A DNA stretch of 57,647 bases. Source: Alteromonadaceae bacterium. Its GTDB lineage: Bacteria; Pseudomonadota; Gammaproteobacteria; Enterobacterales; Alteromonadaceae. The position numbers and the translations under genes are program-made. The notes beneath the pieces are model-generated. The model searched no databases, was not told the DNA's origin, and saw only the letters and a list, made by a program, of their open reading frames with translations. Below are positions 9,041-18,845 of the stretch, piece after piece; positions within the stretch are counted from its first letter, which is position 1; each line of letters starts with the position of its first letter. The stretch spans positions 1 to 57,647 of the forward strand of contig JABXHM010000065.1 in the NCBI GenBank assembly GCA_013373625.1. Direction: 5' to 3'.

Positions 9041-12000
9041 TTAAAAGTTATAGCGCATCCCCAATACAAAGCGTCTGTCAACTTCCTGAACGAAGAACAC
9101 GTTAGTATAGGTACGTCCATACTGTCGCTGGCCTTCTTCCAGCAAATTAATAACATCCAGGCTCATGCTCAGATCCTCTGAGAAATCATAACTTACATTG
9201 ACGTCTACCTGCTTATATTCATCAACGAAGACAGGGTTGCGTTGGCCGCCACCACGGTTCGCAGATGCCAGGAAGTTGTCTCGCCAGTTGTAAGCGATAC
9301 GTGTTGAGAAACCTTCTTTTTCGTATATCAGTACCAGGTTTGCACTATCACTCAAACCTTCGAGGGCGAACTGTTCAATCGAAGGGTCGGCTCCCACATC
9401 ATAACCAATATCGCCGTTTACAATGGTATAGTTAGCCTGATAACCAAACCCGCTGTCTCCAAAGAAGTGCTGCCAGGCAAGTTCATAACCTGAAATACGC
9501 GCACTTTGGTTGTTTACCGGCTGGGTTACTTCGAACATCATGAGCGGATCACCATTGACTGGCTCCACATTATTCGATGCAAAGACTTCATCGGCAAACG
9601 CCTGGCCCGCTTCAAAATCATCTGCCCCACCAGGGAACGCATCCGGATTAGCCAGTAAGGCCGTCATGGTAAAGAAGTTTCGTTCGGTGATCTCTATACC
9701 GCGGGCTTCCAGCTCTGCGATCGCTTCGCCCGACATGGTGCCGGCATCCCCCGACGTTGGATCCAGCAGACCAAACAAAGATTGCGTAACTTGTTGGGTG
9801 CCCACGAAGTTATCGACATCCTTGCGATAATAACCTACTGAAATCATACTCGATTCGCCATAATACCACTCTAACGAGAGGTCAAAGTTGTTCGATTCGA
9901 CCGGATCCAGGCTCGCATTACCACGGCTACCTGATGCCATGCCACCCAAATAGGTTGGCCGCCCTGGTGCGCCAATGCTTGTTGCGGTAAACATCTGATT
10001 ATAAGTTGGTCTGGCCAGTGTCACACTGTACGAAGCACGGGCTTTTATGTCGTCGGTTAAATTGACCGACAAATCAATGTTGGGCAAAAAGCTCTCGTAG
10101 CTGTGTTTTTCGGCCAGCGAGTTCGAGCCATCTCCTAGCTGAATACTAAAATCGTTATCAGACAACCAGATCAACTGCTCTGGAATGGCTTGTACAGAAA
10201 TTGACTCAACATCGGTTTTTTCATATCTACCGCCAATTACAAGGTTAGATTCAAAACCGCCCATTTCACCATTGAGTGTCGCCATTGCATACACAGACAG
10301 GGTATCTTCTTTAACTGTATTATTGGCTGAGCCAATCATGCCCATGTTGTTTGGGTCCATTCCATAAACAGGCAACATCGTATTTATCAGGTCTACAGCA
10401 TTCCCCTTAAAGGTAACACTGCCTAACGGTATGGTGCTTGCGCCTGCCGGCACGGCCGTATCGTCAGCGCCAGCAACACCATTCATGTCATAGTCTTCGA
10501 ATGCACAAGCGGTACACGTTACGTCCACTAGTCCTTCAGGAATGTTACCCACATCTGCAACGCCCCAGCCGCCTAACTGGGCTTCGTATTCATAACGCTG
10601 CTGATTCATTTCGTTGGACAAATAGCCGACACCAAAATCGATTTCCACATCAGCGTCCAATTCCCATGAACCGTCAAAATTAAACTGATCAACCTCGGAC
10701 TGCTGCGAGGATGAAATCGTCCTGGCAACCTGCGCGCCCACATCCGGCAAGTCAAATATACCGTTGTTATTTCCCTTCAGAGTATCGTCAACCACAATAC
10801 TGACCTGCGGGACATAAAGTGAATAGTCAGCAGTTTGCCAGCCTGCGGTCGCCCCGGCCAGGTTGAAGCGGCTCACGTTTCTGCCATCCGGCCCTGCTCC
10901 GCCACTGGTTGCTTTTGAGGTCGCAACGTCGAAGCTCAGATTTAAACTGTCACTGACCCACCAATCGGCATTAAAACCAAAAGATTTGAGTTCATCTTCA
11001 GCTGCCATATCAAGATTTTGAAAGAAAAAGTCTTTACCGCCATCAATGTCTTCAGTAAACCGTATTGGCGTGGCAACGGTCGTATTGCCATCAAACTCCA
11101 TATAATTGAACTGACGCGCGAACCACACCCCGTCAACCACCGACTGTGAGGTCATTTCATTACTCGCGTAGGTAGCATCTGCGGTAAGGGTTAGCGAATC
11201 ACTTGCTGCATATTGTAGTGTTAGCATGCCGTTCAGTCGTTCACGGTTATCGTCGTTGACACCAAAGCCGAGGTTGGTGGGCATAGCAATCAGTTGCCCC
11301 TCTGCTGGCGCATTCACTACATTAGCGCCTTCCACAAGGCCAAAAGTGCCTGGCGTTGTGGAGTCCCAGTTAAATAACTGATAATTACCCACATTCATGA
11401 TCCGGCTACCGGAGTTTCGCTCCTGATAAGAACTGAATAACGCCACACCAAAGGTATGATCGTCATTCACCCAGTTGGCCAGGCCGCTCAGTTCAGGTGT
11501 GACACCGTCGCCACTTTCATCGCGCATGGCTTTGGCGCCCACTGACAGGCGGTTTTCTCCCTGACTTAACGGCTTAATGGTATTAATGTTAATGGTTGCG
11601 CCGATACCACCGGAAGGCACCGAAGCACGCCCGGTTTTATATACTTCAATACCACTGACGCCTTCCGAAGCCAGGTTTGAAAAATCAAATGAGCGGGAGG
11701 TACCGGATGCCCCCTGATCGTCGGAGTTTCCGGTAATAGACGCGACATTCGCAGCCGGCATCTGGCGACCATTTAATGTGATAAGGTTGAAATTGCCACC
11801 AAACCCCCGAACCGTTACCTCTGAACCTTCACCGTTCACACGATTTATCGACACGCCAGTGATACGCTGAAGTGATTCGGCAAGGTTCGTATCCGGAAAT
11901 TTACCCATATCTTCCGCCGAAATCGCGTCAACCACACCCGCGGACTGACGCTTGACATTCATGGATTGAGACAGCGAACCTCTTACTCCGCGAATTTCAA

Positions 12001-12109
12001 TAGTTTCTACATCTTGTGTTTGTGATTCTTGCTGAGCATATGCCTGAGTTGTCATCAATGCGCACAGAGCACCTGAAACAGCACGTGACAATTTTGTTTT
12101 TATAAACAT
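9041..12109 (-). CDS. TonB-dependent receptor, large carbohydrate-type
   Basis: Outer-membrane active importer of 1022 residues. The signal peptide ends at about residue 25 (MTTQAYA). A TonB-box-like start (VETIEIRGVRGSLSQS) leads into the plug domain (AISAEDMGKFPDTNLAESLQ, RITGVSINRVNGEGSEVTVR), and the remainder is the 22-strand barrel, ending in an aromatic residue (RRFVLGMRYNF). The phrases GKFPDTNLAESLQRI and GVRGSLSQSMNVKRQSAGVV are typical of the receptor group often found with glycan or oligosaccharide use in Alteromonadales, Xanthomonas and Caulobacter. The gene is monocistronic with a 580-bp AT-rich upstream region. The substrate cannot be read from sequence. Confidence 0.94.
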   Translation of the reverse strand: MFIKTKLSRAVSGALCALMTTQAYAQQESQTQDVETIEIRGVRGSLSQSMNVKRQSAGVVDAISAEDMGKFPDTNLAESLQRITGVSINRVNGEGSEVTVRGFGGNFNLITLNGRQMPAANVASITGNSDDQGASGTSRSFDFSNLASEGVSGIEVYKTGRASVPSGGIGATININTIKPLSQGENRLSVGAKAMRDESGDGVTPELSGLANWVNDDHTFGVALFSSYQERNSGSRIMNVGNYQLFNWDSTTPGTFGLVEGANVVNAPAEGQLIAMPTNLGFGVNDDNRERLNGMLTLQYAASDSLTLTADATYASNEMTSQSVVDGVWFARQFNYMEFDGNTTVATPIRFTEDIDGGKDFFFQNLDMAAEDELKSFGFNADWWVSDSLNLSFDVATSKATSGGAGPDGRNVSRFNLAGATAGWQTADYSLYVPQVSIVVDDTLKGNNNGIFDLPDVGAQVARTISSSQQSEVDQFNFDGSWELDADVEIDFGVGYLSNEMNQQRYEYEAQLGGWGVADVGNIPEGLVDVTCTACAFEDYDMNGVAGADDTAVPAGASTIPLGSVTFKGNAVDLINTMLPVYGMDPNNMGMIGSANNTVKEDTLSVYAMATLNGEMGGFESNLVIGGRYEKTDVESISVQAIPEQLIWLSDNDFSIQLGDGSNSLAEKHSYESFLPNIDLSVNLTDDIKARASYSVTLARPTYNQMFTATSIGAPGRPTYLGGMASGSRGNASLDPVESNNFDLSLEWYYGESSMISVGYYRKDVDNFVGTQQVTQSLFGLLDPTSGDAGTMSGEAIAELEARGIEITERNFFTMTALLANPDAFPGGADDFEAGQAFADEVFASNNVEPVNGDPLMMFEVTQPVNNQSARISGYELAWQHFFGDSGFGYQANYTIVNGDIGYDVGADPSIEQFALEGLSDSANLVLIYEKEGFSTRIAYNWRDNFLASANRGGGQRNPVFVDEYKQVDVNVSYDFSEDLSMSLDVINLLEEGQRQYGRTYTNVFFVQEVDRRFVLGMRYNF

Positions 12110-12689
12110 AAATTAATTCCAGTCCAATATTAGATACCGAATATTAAAGCAATATAAGGTTTATATTTTGGTCAGAACACTACATTTTGAGGCAACAAAT
12201 CGCTTACAGGCTATAAAAAGTGTCAGACTTATAAATTAAAACCATTGCCATTTGCCATACAAAAAATCCATCACAAAATTAAAACACTTATTTTTAGCTA
12301 CCTGTATTATAAATAACGTCACAGCCTTACATTTAAAATAAATACAAAGATAAATTACGTTATTGCATTTTCACCAAAGTGAAAACGATGTTTTTATTTT
12401 GTTTATATTTTGTAAATTTAGCAAGGATTTAGTTGGCTAACGCGTGATAAATAGAGTGAGGTTATTAATTGATTTGAAATAAGTATAAATGGTGGGCATT
12501 GGTGAATTTATCATTTTAATTTCTAATTAAATAAAAATTAATAAATATAAATAAAATTAGAAAAAATGATTTAAATGAAATTACATACAACCCAAAAATA
12601 TCAATTTTATGATAACCATAAAAAATGAAATGAAATAAAAAAGCAGCCGCTAAATTAACAGCTGCATATTAAATTATTAAATCATGAAA
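12110..12689. other. AT-rich intergenic region, promoter of the TonB receptor
   Basis: About 580 bp, strongly AT-rich, without a convincing reading frame. It should hold the promoter of the minus-strand receptor near 12110-12250 and the carboxylesterase terminator at 12637-12665. I could not single out a regulator site. Confidence 0.5.
12637..12665 (-). terminator. intrinsic terminator of the carboxylesterase gene
   Basis: On the minus strand GCAGCTGT pairs with GCGGCTGC (six Watson-Crick and two G-U pairs, plus positions 12658-12665 and 12643-12650, 7-nt loop). Six T residues follow (12642-12637). Confidence 0.75.
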
Positions 12690-14291
12690 TTAATAGGCGG
12701 ACTCAACAAGATCTAATCTCGAACGCCACGGGTCGGTAACATATTCAGCATTACCATTGGCAGTAAAAATCATAATTTTATCTTCATCAGGATCAAATGG
12801 CTGCCACTGAGGTAGATCCGCACCATTTGGCGAGCCCGATTTAACAAAGTTCACCACATACTGAAACGGATATTCAGATGCCTGCCAATCAGTCTCGGTC
12901 AAATGCTCATACTTGTCGTCAATAGTTTTGAAGAAGAAAGGAATTTCGCTGGCATGATGCGCGCCACGGCCATCATTGACTTCATCGGCAACATAATTAA
13001 AACGATACAAGTAAACCGGCTCACCTGCAGCAGTCATCTTTGTGGCAAAGAAACGGGCCGGCTCCTGCATACCAAAGTCCTGCCCTACACTGTAGTTAAC
13101 TAATTGAAAATCGGTATTGCCGTCCGGATCGTAAACCGATTGTGCTTTGTCTGCCTCTTCGCCAAACATAGCAAACACTTCCTGCTTACTCTTTTTCTGC
13201 ATGAAGCCGATGTCTTGTCCTGTGGTGCCAACCATCACAGGCATATTGGCTACTTTACCAGCCAGGAGCATTTCTTCTGTAGTCCCTTGTACAATGTCGC
13301 CCTCTGTAATCGGCCCACCGACATACGTTGGAGGACCATTTCTGGGTACCATAAATGACATCATACTTAAGCCATCAAGCACCACTTCAGCAGGTAATTG
13401 TCGCAACGCGTCCAGAGCCGCTTCTGACGTACCCGATATATTATTGCTGGCTGCGAAATTTAAGCCAATTTGCTCTGCCGAAGGTTGCCCGTCGGTACTC
13501 TTACTCAGGTGTCTTTCACCCATCAGGGAACGCCCGCCACCGGACATGACAATCGCCGCATCAAAAAGGTGTTTAGACTCGTCTGCTTGCATTAGTGTAT
13601 GTACAGAGCCGCCACCTGCTGATTCGCCCATAACGGTAATTTTATCGGGATTACCACCAAAGGCCGCAATATTTTCACGTACCCATTTAAGCGCCGCAAT
13701 CTGGTCCATAAACGCAAAGTTAGCAATTCCTTTACCATTGTCATTGCGTAATGCCGGATGAGCAAAAAAGCCAAATCGTCCTAAACGATAGTTAAAGCTT
13801 ACAAACATCACATCGTTTTTAGCAAACTCACTACCGTCATAGACTTTTGGCGAGGCGCCGCCATTGACATATCCGCCGCCGTGAATCCAGATAACAACCG
13901 GGGTATTGCTGGCATCCTCTGGTGCCCAAATATTCAGATAAAGACAATCTTCTGCCGGCGTTTCGCCCAGAGGTGCCGCGTCACTTGGAAATGGCTTCTG
14001 CATACAGTCATTACCAAACGAGGTAGCATCTTTAACGCCCTGCCAGGAAGATGGCTGAGGCGCTCGCCAGCGATTTTCGCCAACAGGTGGTGCGGCATAA
14101 GGGATCCCTTTGAACACCACTATGTCTTGCTGCTGATAACCTTTCAGTTGTCCACCGGCAACGCTAACGAGGGTTTGATCGCTTTTGCCCGGGGTCGCAT
14201 CAGACTGTGGCTGAGCACAACCTGAAAGTTGCGCTGCCAGCAAAACTACGGCGGCAAAGGCTAATTTGTTATGGCTAAGTATACGCTTCAC
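12690..14291 (-). CDS. type B carboxylesterase, lipoprotein
   Basis: Ester hydrolase of the alpha/beta fold, 533 residues. The signal ends in the lipobox LSGC (residues 22-25), so it is probably anchored to a periplasmic or outer-membrane face. Family features are the oxyanion loop IHGGGYVNGG, the nucleophile elbow GESAGGGSV (Ser), and a late HHASEIPFFF carrying the catalytic His; EDCLYLNIWAP is the type B signature. The length is normal. Such enzymes remove acyl, acetyl, feruloyl or coumaroyl esters, which would fit the phenolic catabolism nearby, but the substrate is inference. The gene stands alone, with its own terminator at 12637-12665. Confidence 0.92.
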   Translation of the reverse strand: MKRILSHNKLAFAAVVLLAAQLSGCAQPQSDATPGKSDQTLVSVAGGQLKGYQQQDIVVFKGIPYAAPPVGENRWRAPQPSSWQGVKDATSFGNDCMQKPFPSDAAPLGETPAEDCLYLNIWAPEDASNTPVVIWIHGGGYVNGGASPKVYDGSEFAKNDVMFVSFNYRLGRFGFFAHPALRNDNGKGIANFAFMDQIAALKWVRENIAAFGGNPDKITVMGESAGGGSVHTLMQADESKHLFDAAIVMSGGGRSLMGERHLSKSTDGQPSAEQIGLNFAASNNISGTSEAALDALRQLPAEVVLDGLSMMSFMVPRNGPPTYVGGPITEGDIVQGTTEEMLLAGKVANMPVMVGTTGQDIGFMQKKSKQEVFAMFGEEADKAQSVYDPDGNTDFQLVNYSVGQDFGMQEPARFFATKMTAAGEPVYLYRFNYVADEVNDGRGAHHASEIPFFFKTIDDKYEHLTETDWQASEYPFQYVVNFVKSGSPNGADLPQWQPFDPDEDKIMIFTANGNAEYVTDPWRSRLDLVESAY

Positions 14292-14768
14292 TATCTCTCC
14301 ATCTATATAGTTAATCGATTCAGTTTTATTAATAAGAACATACTCTGTCGATATACTTAAATTGATTATTACTATTAATTAACAATTTTTTCATATAAAT
14401 GACACATCAATAAAGATAGCTCTTACCTCCCCGAACTTAATAATTAAACTTTTGATTTAAAGATATTTTTGGCATCATTTTAATATAGCTCTCAGCAAAT
14501 TACCGTCTCAGATCAAGGCGACATCGTGTGCAACGAAGTGCCTGACTTTAGCGCCTTATAATACCTTCGCGACCTTCATGTATCGCCATCTATGGCAGAG
14601 TATCGTTGCGTTTAACAGTGCTGCCAGACAAGCTTTGATTTGATTTGATAACGCGGTCGCTGCATTATAGTAAGCAGGTATCACTTTCATCCTGTGCTAA
14701 TGGGAAACCTAATAAAGGCAGGCCTTTCAGTCCTGCATCAAAACAGCATTGAGCATAGAAATACGGCA
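14292..14768. other. intergenic region between divergent genes
   Basis: About 480 bp between the carboxylesterase and an unknown lipoprotein gene. The first 200 bp next to the esterase are very AT-rich and probably contain its promoter. No further gene or repeat is supported. Confidence 0.4.
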
Positions 14769-15392
14769 ATGTCTAGCTCAGCTTTAATACGTTTACTGAA
14801 AGCTACGTCAGTGAGCGTCATTATATACATGCTTGGTGGCTGTAAGCCGGCCCCGCAACCTAACGATTTACAAAATATGACAGCACCGACGCCTGCTGTT
14901 GATACGCCCTATGCCATCTGGGTAACAGATGCCTATATATCAGGCAATCAATTGTCTGAAAAACTCAGCCAGAACCCATCCTACGGCGACTCGTTTTGTC
15001 AGGCAGATAGTGCAAAACCAGCGGGCTACAGTACAACCTTTGCGTTAATATCTACGCATCAGTATGACAGACTCGACCTTATAGAACGGTACCAGATAAA
15101 CGCTGATAAAGCCGCAACCTGGGGCGGTACGGGGGTTTTATTGACCAAAAAGGTAGGTAATTTTGTCGCGCAGAATGACAAAGTTAATATTGCAGATCCC
15201 ACAATAAGAAAGGCCGCACTGAAAACAATTAAAATCACGTTATCCAAACAGGGTAAGTTTTCCGGTTACTGTAACGAAACTAAAGGATATTTTTACAGTA
15301 TTCACTCGCATCCTGAAACGGGTCAGATGGGTATTTTCTCGGTACGCTGTAACAATCCGGAAACCACCGTTGCATGTATGTCCATCCGTTGA
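14769..15392 (+). CDS. hypothetical lipoprotein
   Basis: I do not recognise the family. The 207 residues start with a signal peptide ending in the lipobox LGGC (about residues 21-24). The chosen ATG at 14769 puts the signal at the N-terminus; an upstream in-frame ATG at 14694 would add 25 residues with no signal character. The mature protein carries three further Cys residues (SFCQAD, SGYCNET, VRCNNPE, VACMS in order, four in total) that could form disulfides in the periplasm. It has no membrane segment beyond the signal. It stands between two polysaccharide or phenolic uptake loci and may belong to neither. Confidence 0.65.
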   Translation: MSSSALIRLLKATSVSVIIYMLGGCKPAPQPNDLQNMTAPTPAVDTPYAIWVTDAYISGNQLSEKLSQNPSYGDSFCQADSAKPAGYSTTFALISTHQYDRLDLIERYQINADKAATWGGTGVLLTKKVGNFVAQNDKVNIADPTIRKAALKTIKITLSKQGKFSGYCNETKGYFYSIHSHPETGQMGIFSVRCNNPETTVACMSIR

Positions 15393-15920
15393 TACTTCCC
15401 CCAAGAAAAACTCACCACCACTTTTTAGCATTCCAAAATATATATTCTGACGATGACCGGTAGCAGCGCTTCCCTGTTGGCCGGTTTTCCAGCGAAGTTA
15501 GGTATTATGAGTTGCGTATTCCAATATCTGCCACCTGCACCCACGCCAAAAATGACACGCAGGAATAACTGATATTCACCTGATTGGAGAGCTTTACCCT
15601 CCTACTTTTATTACGAACTTTACTAATTAAATTACCTTTTTTATCGTCAGCAAGACTGAGGATTCCCCCCGAAAAACACTGTTTTGTGATTTTTCAGACC
15701 GTTTAGAACATCACATTTTTTTATCATTTTGGTCAACGCATTGCCAACAAAAGCGGACCATGTACAGCCATTTGCACGCCTTGTAGTGTCATCGACTCGC
15801 CTTAACGAAATTGGCTGTATCCAGGCTCAGGATAATTGTACGTTGTTAAAAATACGTAAATTCAAAGAATTAGCATAAGCAAAGTTACGTTAACATTTTC
15901 AGCACATCAGGAATGATCAT
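15393..15920. other. intergenic region upstream of the second TonB receptor
   Basis: About 530 bp without a convincing gene. The receptor at 15921 has an AGGAA ribosome site at 15909-15913, so its promoter is expected in the last 200 bp. I found no clear operator or terminator. Confidence 0.4.
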
Positions 15921-18605
15921 ATGCCAAAACTCAATGCAGTAGCACTTGCTATACTCATCGCGTTGCCTTCATCTCTCCAAGCACAACAAAGTAACAATAA
16001 CCCGTCATCTCAGGAAGCCACACCTGTTGATGAGAAGACACTGGAGGTTATTTCAGTTACGGCGACAAAGCGAAAAACCAAACTCATGGAAACGCCTGTG
16101 GCCATCTCAGCCATTAGTGGCGACAAGCTTAAGCAGAACGGCGTTAATAATGTCAGGGACATTGCCAACCTGGTACCAGGCCTGGATATCTCAACAGCCA
16201 CTGACCAGGCAGCTCCTGTTATCTCCATGCGTGGCGTACGCTCTACCAATATCACTGAGCTGGGTGATCCCGCTGTTGGTGTTCATTTGGATGGTGTTTA
16301 TTCGCCGCGTATGCAGGGTGCACTGGCCTTAATGTATGACGTCGACAGAGTCGAAGCATTACGTGGTCCACAAGGCACATTGTTTGGCAGAAACTCAACT
16401 GTGGGCAGTATCAATGTCATTTCCGCAAAACCTGACTTTAACGGACAGTTCGGCAGTATTAGTGCCGAGGCAGGCAGGTACAATAATAAGACTATTGATG
16501 GATTCATTAATATTCCGGTTAACGATGAGTTCGCCATCAGAGTGGCGGCTAAAGGGTTGAAACGGGACTCTTATTTAGAAGGGTACTATGATCCTAACCA
16601 GTACGACACGCGTCGTCTCAGCGATGACGTGCTCAACGCCCCCATTATTTCGCAGGACTCTTACCAGGGCGTGGGCGTTACGGTAACCCAACGCGAGAAC
16701 TGGTGGATTGACAATGCAGGCACTAACCCTGACGCGCAGGTCGTCAGAGCGCTAACCCCTGCCGACGAATCAGATTTTTATAATAACGCCAATGAGTACT
16801 CTTTCCGTATCAGCACATTGTGGGAGCCTCTGGCGGGTAATTTCTCGAACCACACGGTCTTTCAGAAGTACGTTAACGACAGTGGCAACAACCTGGATCT
16901 GGTTAACTGTGAAAAACTCCGTGGACGTCCCGCTGAATTCGGTGGTGACTGTACATCATTTATGCCCAGTGATAATACGTACCAGGCTGTGGTTAACGTA
17001 CCAGGTGAGTTAAACCTTGATATCACTTACCTGAGAAACACGTTAAATTATGATATCACTGACGAGCTGCAACTGGTTTGGTTGCTCGGTTATGAAGATA
17101 TGGAACGTTCATCTTCACAAGACAGCGAAGTTGGGCTTGATCCCTGGGATGGAGCGACCTATTTCCTTGATGGCACCGGTGCCGAGTCTTACTCCACGGA
17201 AATACAGCTGCAATCGGATGAATATGGCGACTTAGTCTGGATTGCGGGCATTAACTATTTCCACGAGCGAACCAAAACCCTGGGTTACTACGACAATCCG
17301 ATGGACGATAAATCGTTCTGGGATCAACCTGATCGCTCTACCGATGCCTACGCGCTATTCGGCCAGGCTACCTATAATCTGACTTCAGATTTACACCTCA
17401 CGCTGGGTTACCGCTTTAGTGACGAAACCAAAGAAGATAAAGGCGGTCGCACCTACCGTTGTTCAAATGCCGGCGGCTGTGCGCCTGGCTGGTTAAACAG
17501 AACAGCGCTTAACGATCTGCCAGCGGATTACTTTGAAGACTCTTCAATTTATGAGTCGTTCTTTGCTAATGACAATAAAGGTAGCTGGAGCAGAAACGAC
17601 TTCCGCGTTGGTCTGGACTACGATTACAGCGACGACACCATGCTTTACAGCTATATCGCGTCGGGCTTTAAGGCCGGCGGTATTGGCGATGTTTATGAAG
17701 TGGTAAACGATCGCACCGGCGATACACAACGATTTGAGACGACGTTTGCACCGGAAGAAGTCATCACCTGGGAAGTGGGCGCAAAAACCAGCTTGTTAGA
17801 TAACTCTTTAAACTTACAGGCGGTATTCTTCTACACAGATTATACAGACATGCAATATGCATCTGTCGGTTCAATTGGTAATGTCGAGCGACTGTCACCG
17901 GTAGAGGATGAATCAGGCGCGCCTATTCTGGATGAGAATGGCAGTCCTGTTCTTGATTATCAGAATCAGCCGGTTATTGCCTACTACACACAGAACGTGC
18001 CGGGTTCAACCATTAAAGGCATCGAGCTTGAATTCGACTGGAAACCCTATCCAAGTGGTCGTGTGACGGGCTACGTTACCTGGACACAAGCTGAAATTAC
18101 CGAGGATTGGAACACCAAATGGGACTACGATCCCGAGTACTTGTTTGACATTTCTTACGACGAGTCGATTGACCCGACTAACACCGTACTGAATACAAAT
18201 CTTAAAGGCAATAATCTGGCAATGACGCCCGAGTATACCGCCAACATTAGCTACACTCACAGCTTTAACCTGGGGGATTACGGTTTTATTCACGCATGGA
18301 CTAACCTCACCTGGAAAGACGAATCCTATTCCACGATATGGAATGTTGATAAGCACCTGGACGATATGAATTTTGCCGTGCCGGATGAAGCAGTGAAATA
18401 CATCGATGACAGCCGCGACGCATTTGCCGTATTCAATGCTTCGTTTAAGTACGAACCACAGCACCAGCAGTGGTTTGCAGAAGTGTTTGTTAATAACGCC
18501 ACTGATGAAATTATTCAGTATTGGAATAACACCAGTAAAGGCTTCGCCAAAGGTAGCTTTGGTATGCCGCGCTATTATGGTGTCCGGGCTGGTATCAAAT
18601 TCTAA
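15921..18605 (+). CDS. TonB-dependent receptor
   Basis: Outer-membrane importer of 894 residues. The signal peptide ends near residue 22 (PSSLQA). A TonB-box-like VISVTATKRKTKLMETPVAI is followed by the plug (VRDIANLVPGLDI, VISMRGVR, VEALRGPQGTLFGRNSTVGS), then by the beta-barrel, which ends YGVRAGIKF. The plug motifs are of the general siderophore/aromatic/sugar class often seen in sphingomonads and Alteromonadales. The GH3 glucosidase begins 240 bp downstream on the same strand, and a two-component pair follows. This suggests uptake of a glucoside that is then hydrolysed. Confidence 0.94.
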   Translation: MPKLNAVALAILIALPSSLQAQQSNNNPSSQEATPVDEKTLEVISVTATKRKTKLMETPVAISAISGDKLKQNGVNNVRDIANLVPGLDISTATDQAAPVISMRGVRSTNITELGDPAVGVHLDGVYSPRMQGALALMYDVDRVEALRGPQGTLFGRNSTVGSINVISAKPDFNGQFGSISAEAGRYNNKTIDGFINIPVNDEFAIRVAAKGLKRDSYLEGYYDPNQYDTRRLSDDVLNAPIISQDSYQGVGVTVTQRENWWIDNAGTNPDAQVVRALTPADESDFYNNANEYSFRISTLWEPLAGNFSNHTVFQKYVNDSGNNLDLVNCEKLRGRPAEFGGDCTSFMPSDNTYQAVVNVPGELNLDITYLRNTLNYDITDELQLVWLLGYEDMERSSSQDSEVGLDPWDGATYFLDGTGAESYSTEIQLQSDEYGDLVWIAGINYFHERTKTLGYYDNPMDDKSFWDQPDRSTDAYALFGQATYNLTSDLHLTLGYRFSDETKEDKGGRTYRCSNAGGCAPGWLNRTALNDLPADYFEDSSIYESFFANDNKGSWSRNDFRVGLDYDYSDDTMLYSYIASGFKAGGIGDVYEVVNDRTGDTQRFETTFAPEEVITWEVGAKTSLLDNSLNLQAVFFYTDYTDMQYASVGSIGNVERLSPVEDESGAPILDENGSPVLDYQNQPVIAYYTQNVPGSTIKGIELEFDWKPYPSGRVTGYVTWTQAEITEDWNTKWDYDPEYLFDISYDESIDPTNTVLNTNLKGNNLAMTPEYTANISYTHSFNLGDYGFIHAWTNLTWKDESYSTIWNVDKHLDDMNFAVPDEAVKYIDDSRDAFAVFNASFKYEPQHQQWFAEVFVNNATDEIIQYWNNTSKGFAKGSFGMPRYYGVRAGIKF

Positions 18606-18630
18606 GCCAGGTATAGCTAGTTAATCCCTT

Positions 18631-18660
18631 GTTCAGCCTGGTGGAGACATCAGGCTGAAC
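18631..18660. repeat. perfect 10-bp inverted repeat after the TonB receptor gene
   Basis: GTTCAGCCTG (18631-18640) and CAGGCTGAAC (18651-18660) with a 10-nt loop. There is no T run, so it is more likely an mRNA 3'-end protector or partial attenuator between receptor and glucosidase than an intrinsic terminator. Confidence 0.6.
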
Positions 18661-18845
18661 GAATGACTAAAGTCGATAATTCGGCGATAACTGAACAAGT
18701 GAGCGTGAATCGGCAAATATTGACGCTTTTTTGCACCTGAACCACCTCGGGCTGCGTACATGATGAAGCAGAGAAAGCCACTTTCTCATTGCCGCCTATT
18801 ATGTTACTAATTACCTATTCACTTTTTATTAACGAGAAAATCACA

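Noticed and set aside
13147..13761. A 204-codon plus-strand frame opposite the carboxylesterase gene
   Set aside because: It is antisense to well-conserved esterase motifs and has a composition typical of a shadow frame.
18006..18464. A 152-codon minus-strand frame within the second TonB receptor
   Set aside because: It is the complement of barrel-coding sequence; no independent evidence for a gene.
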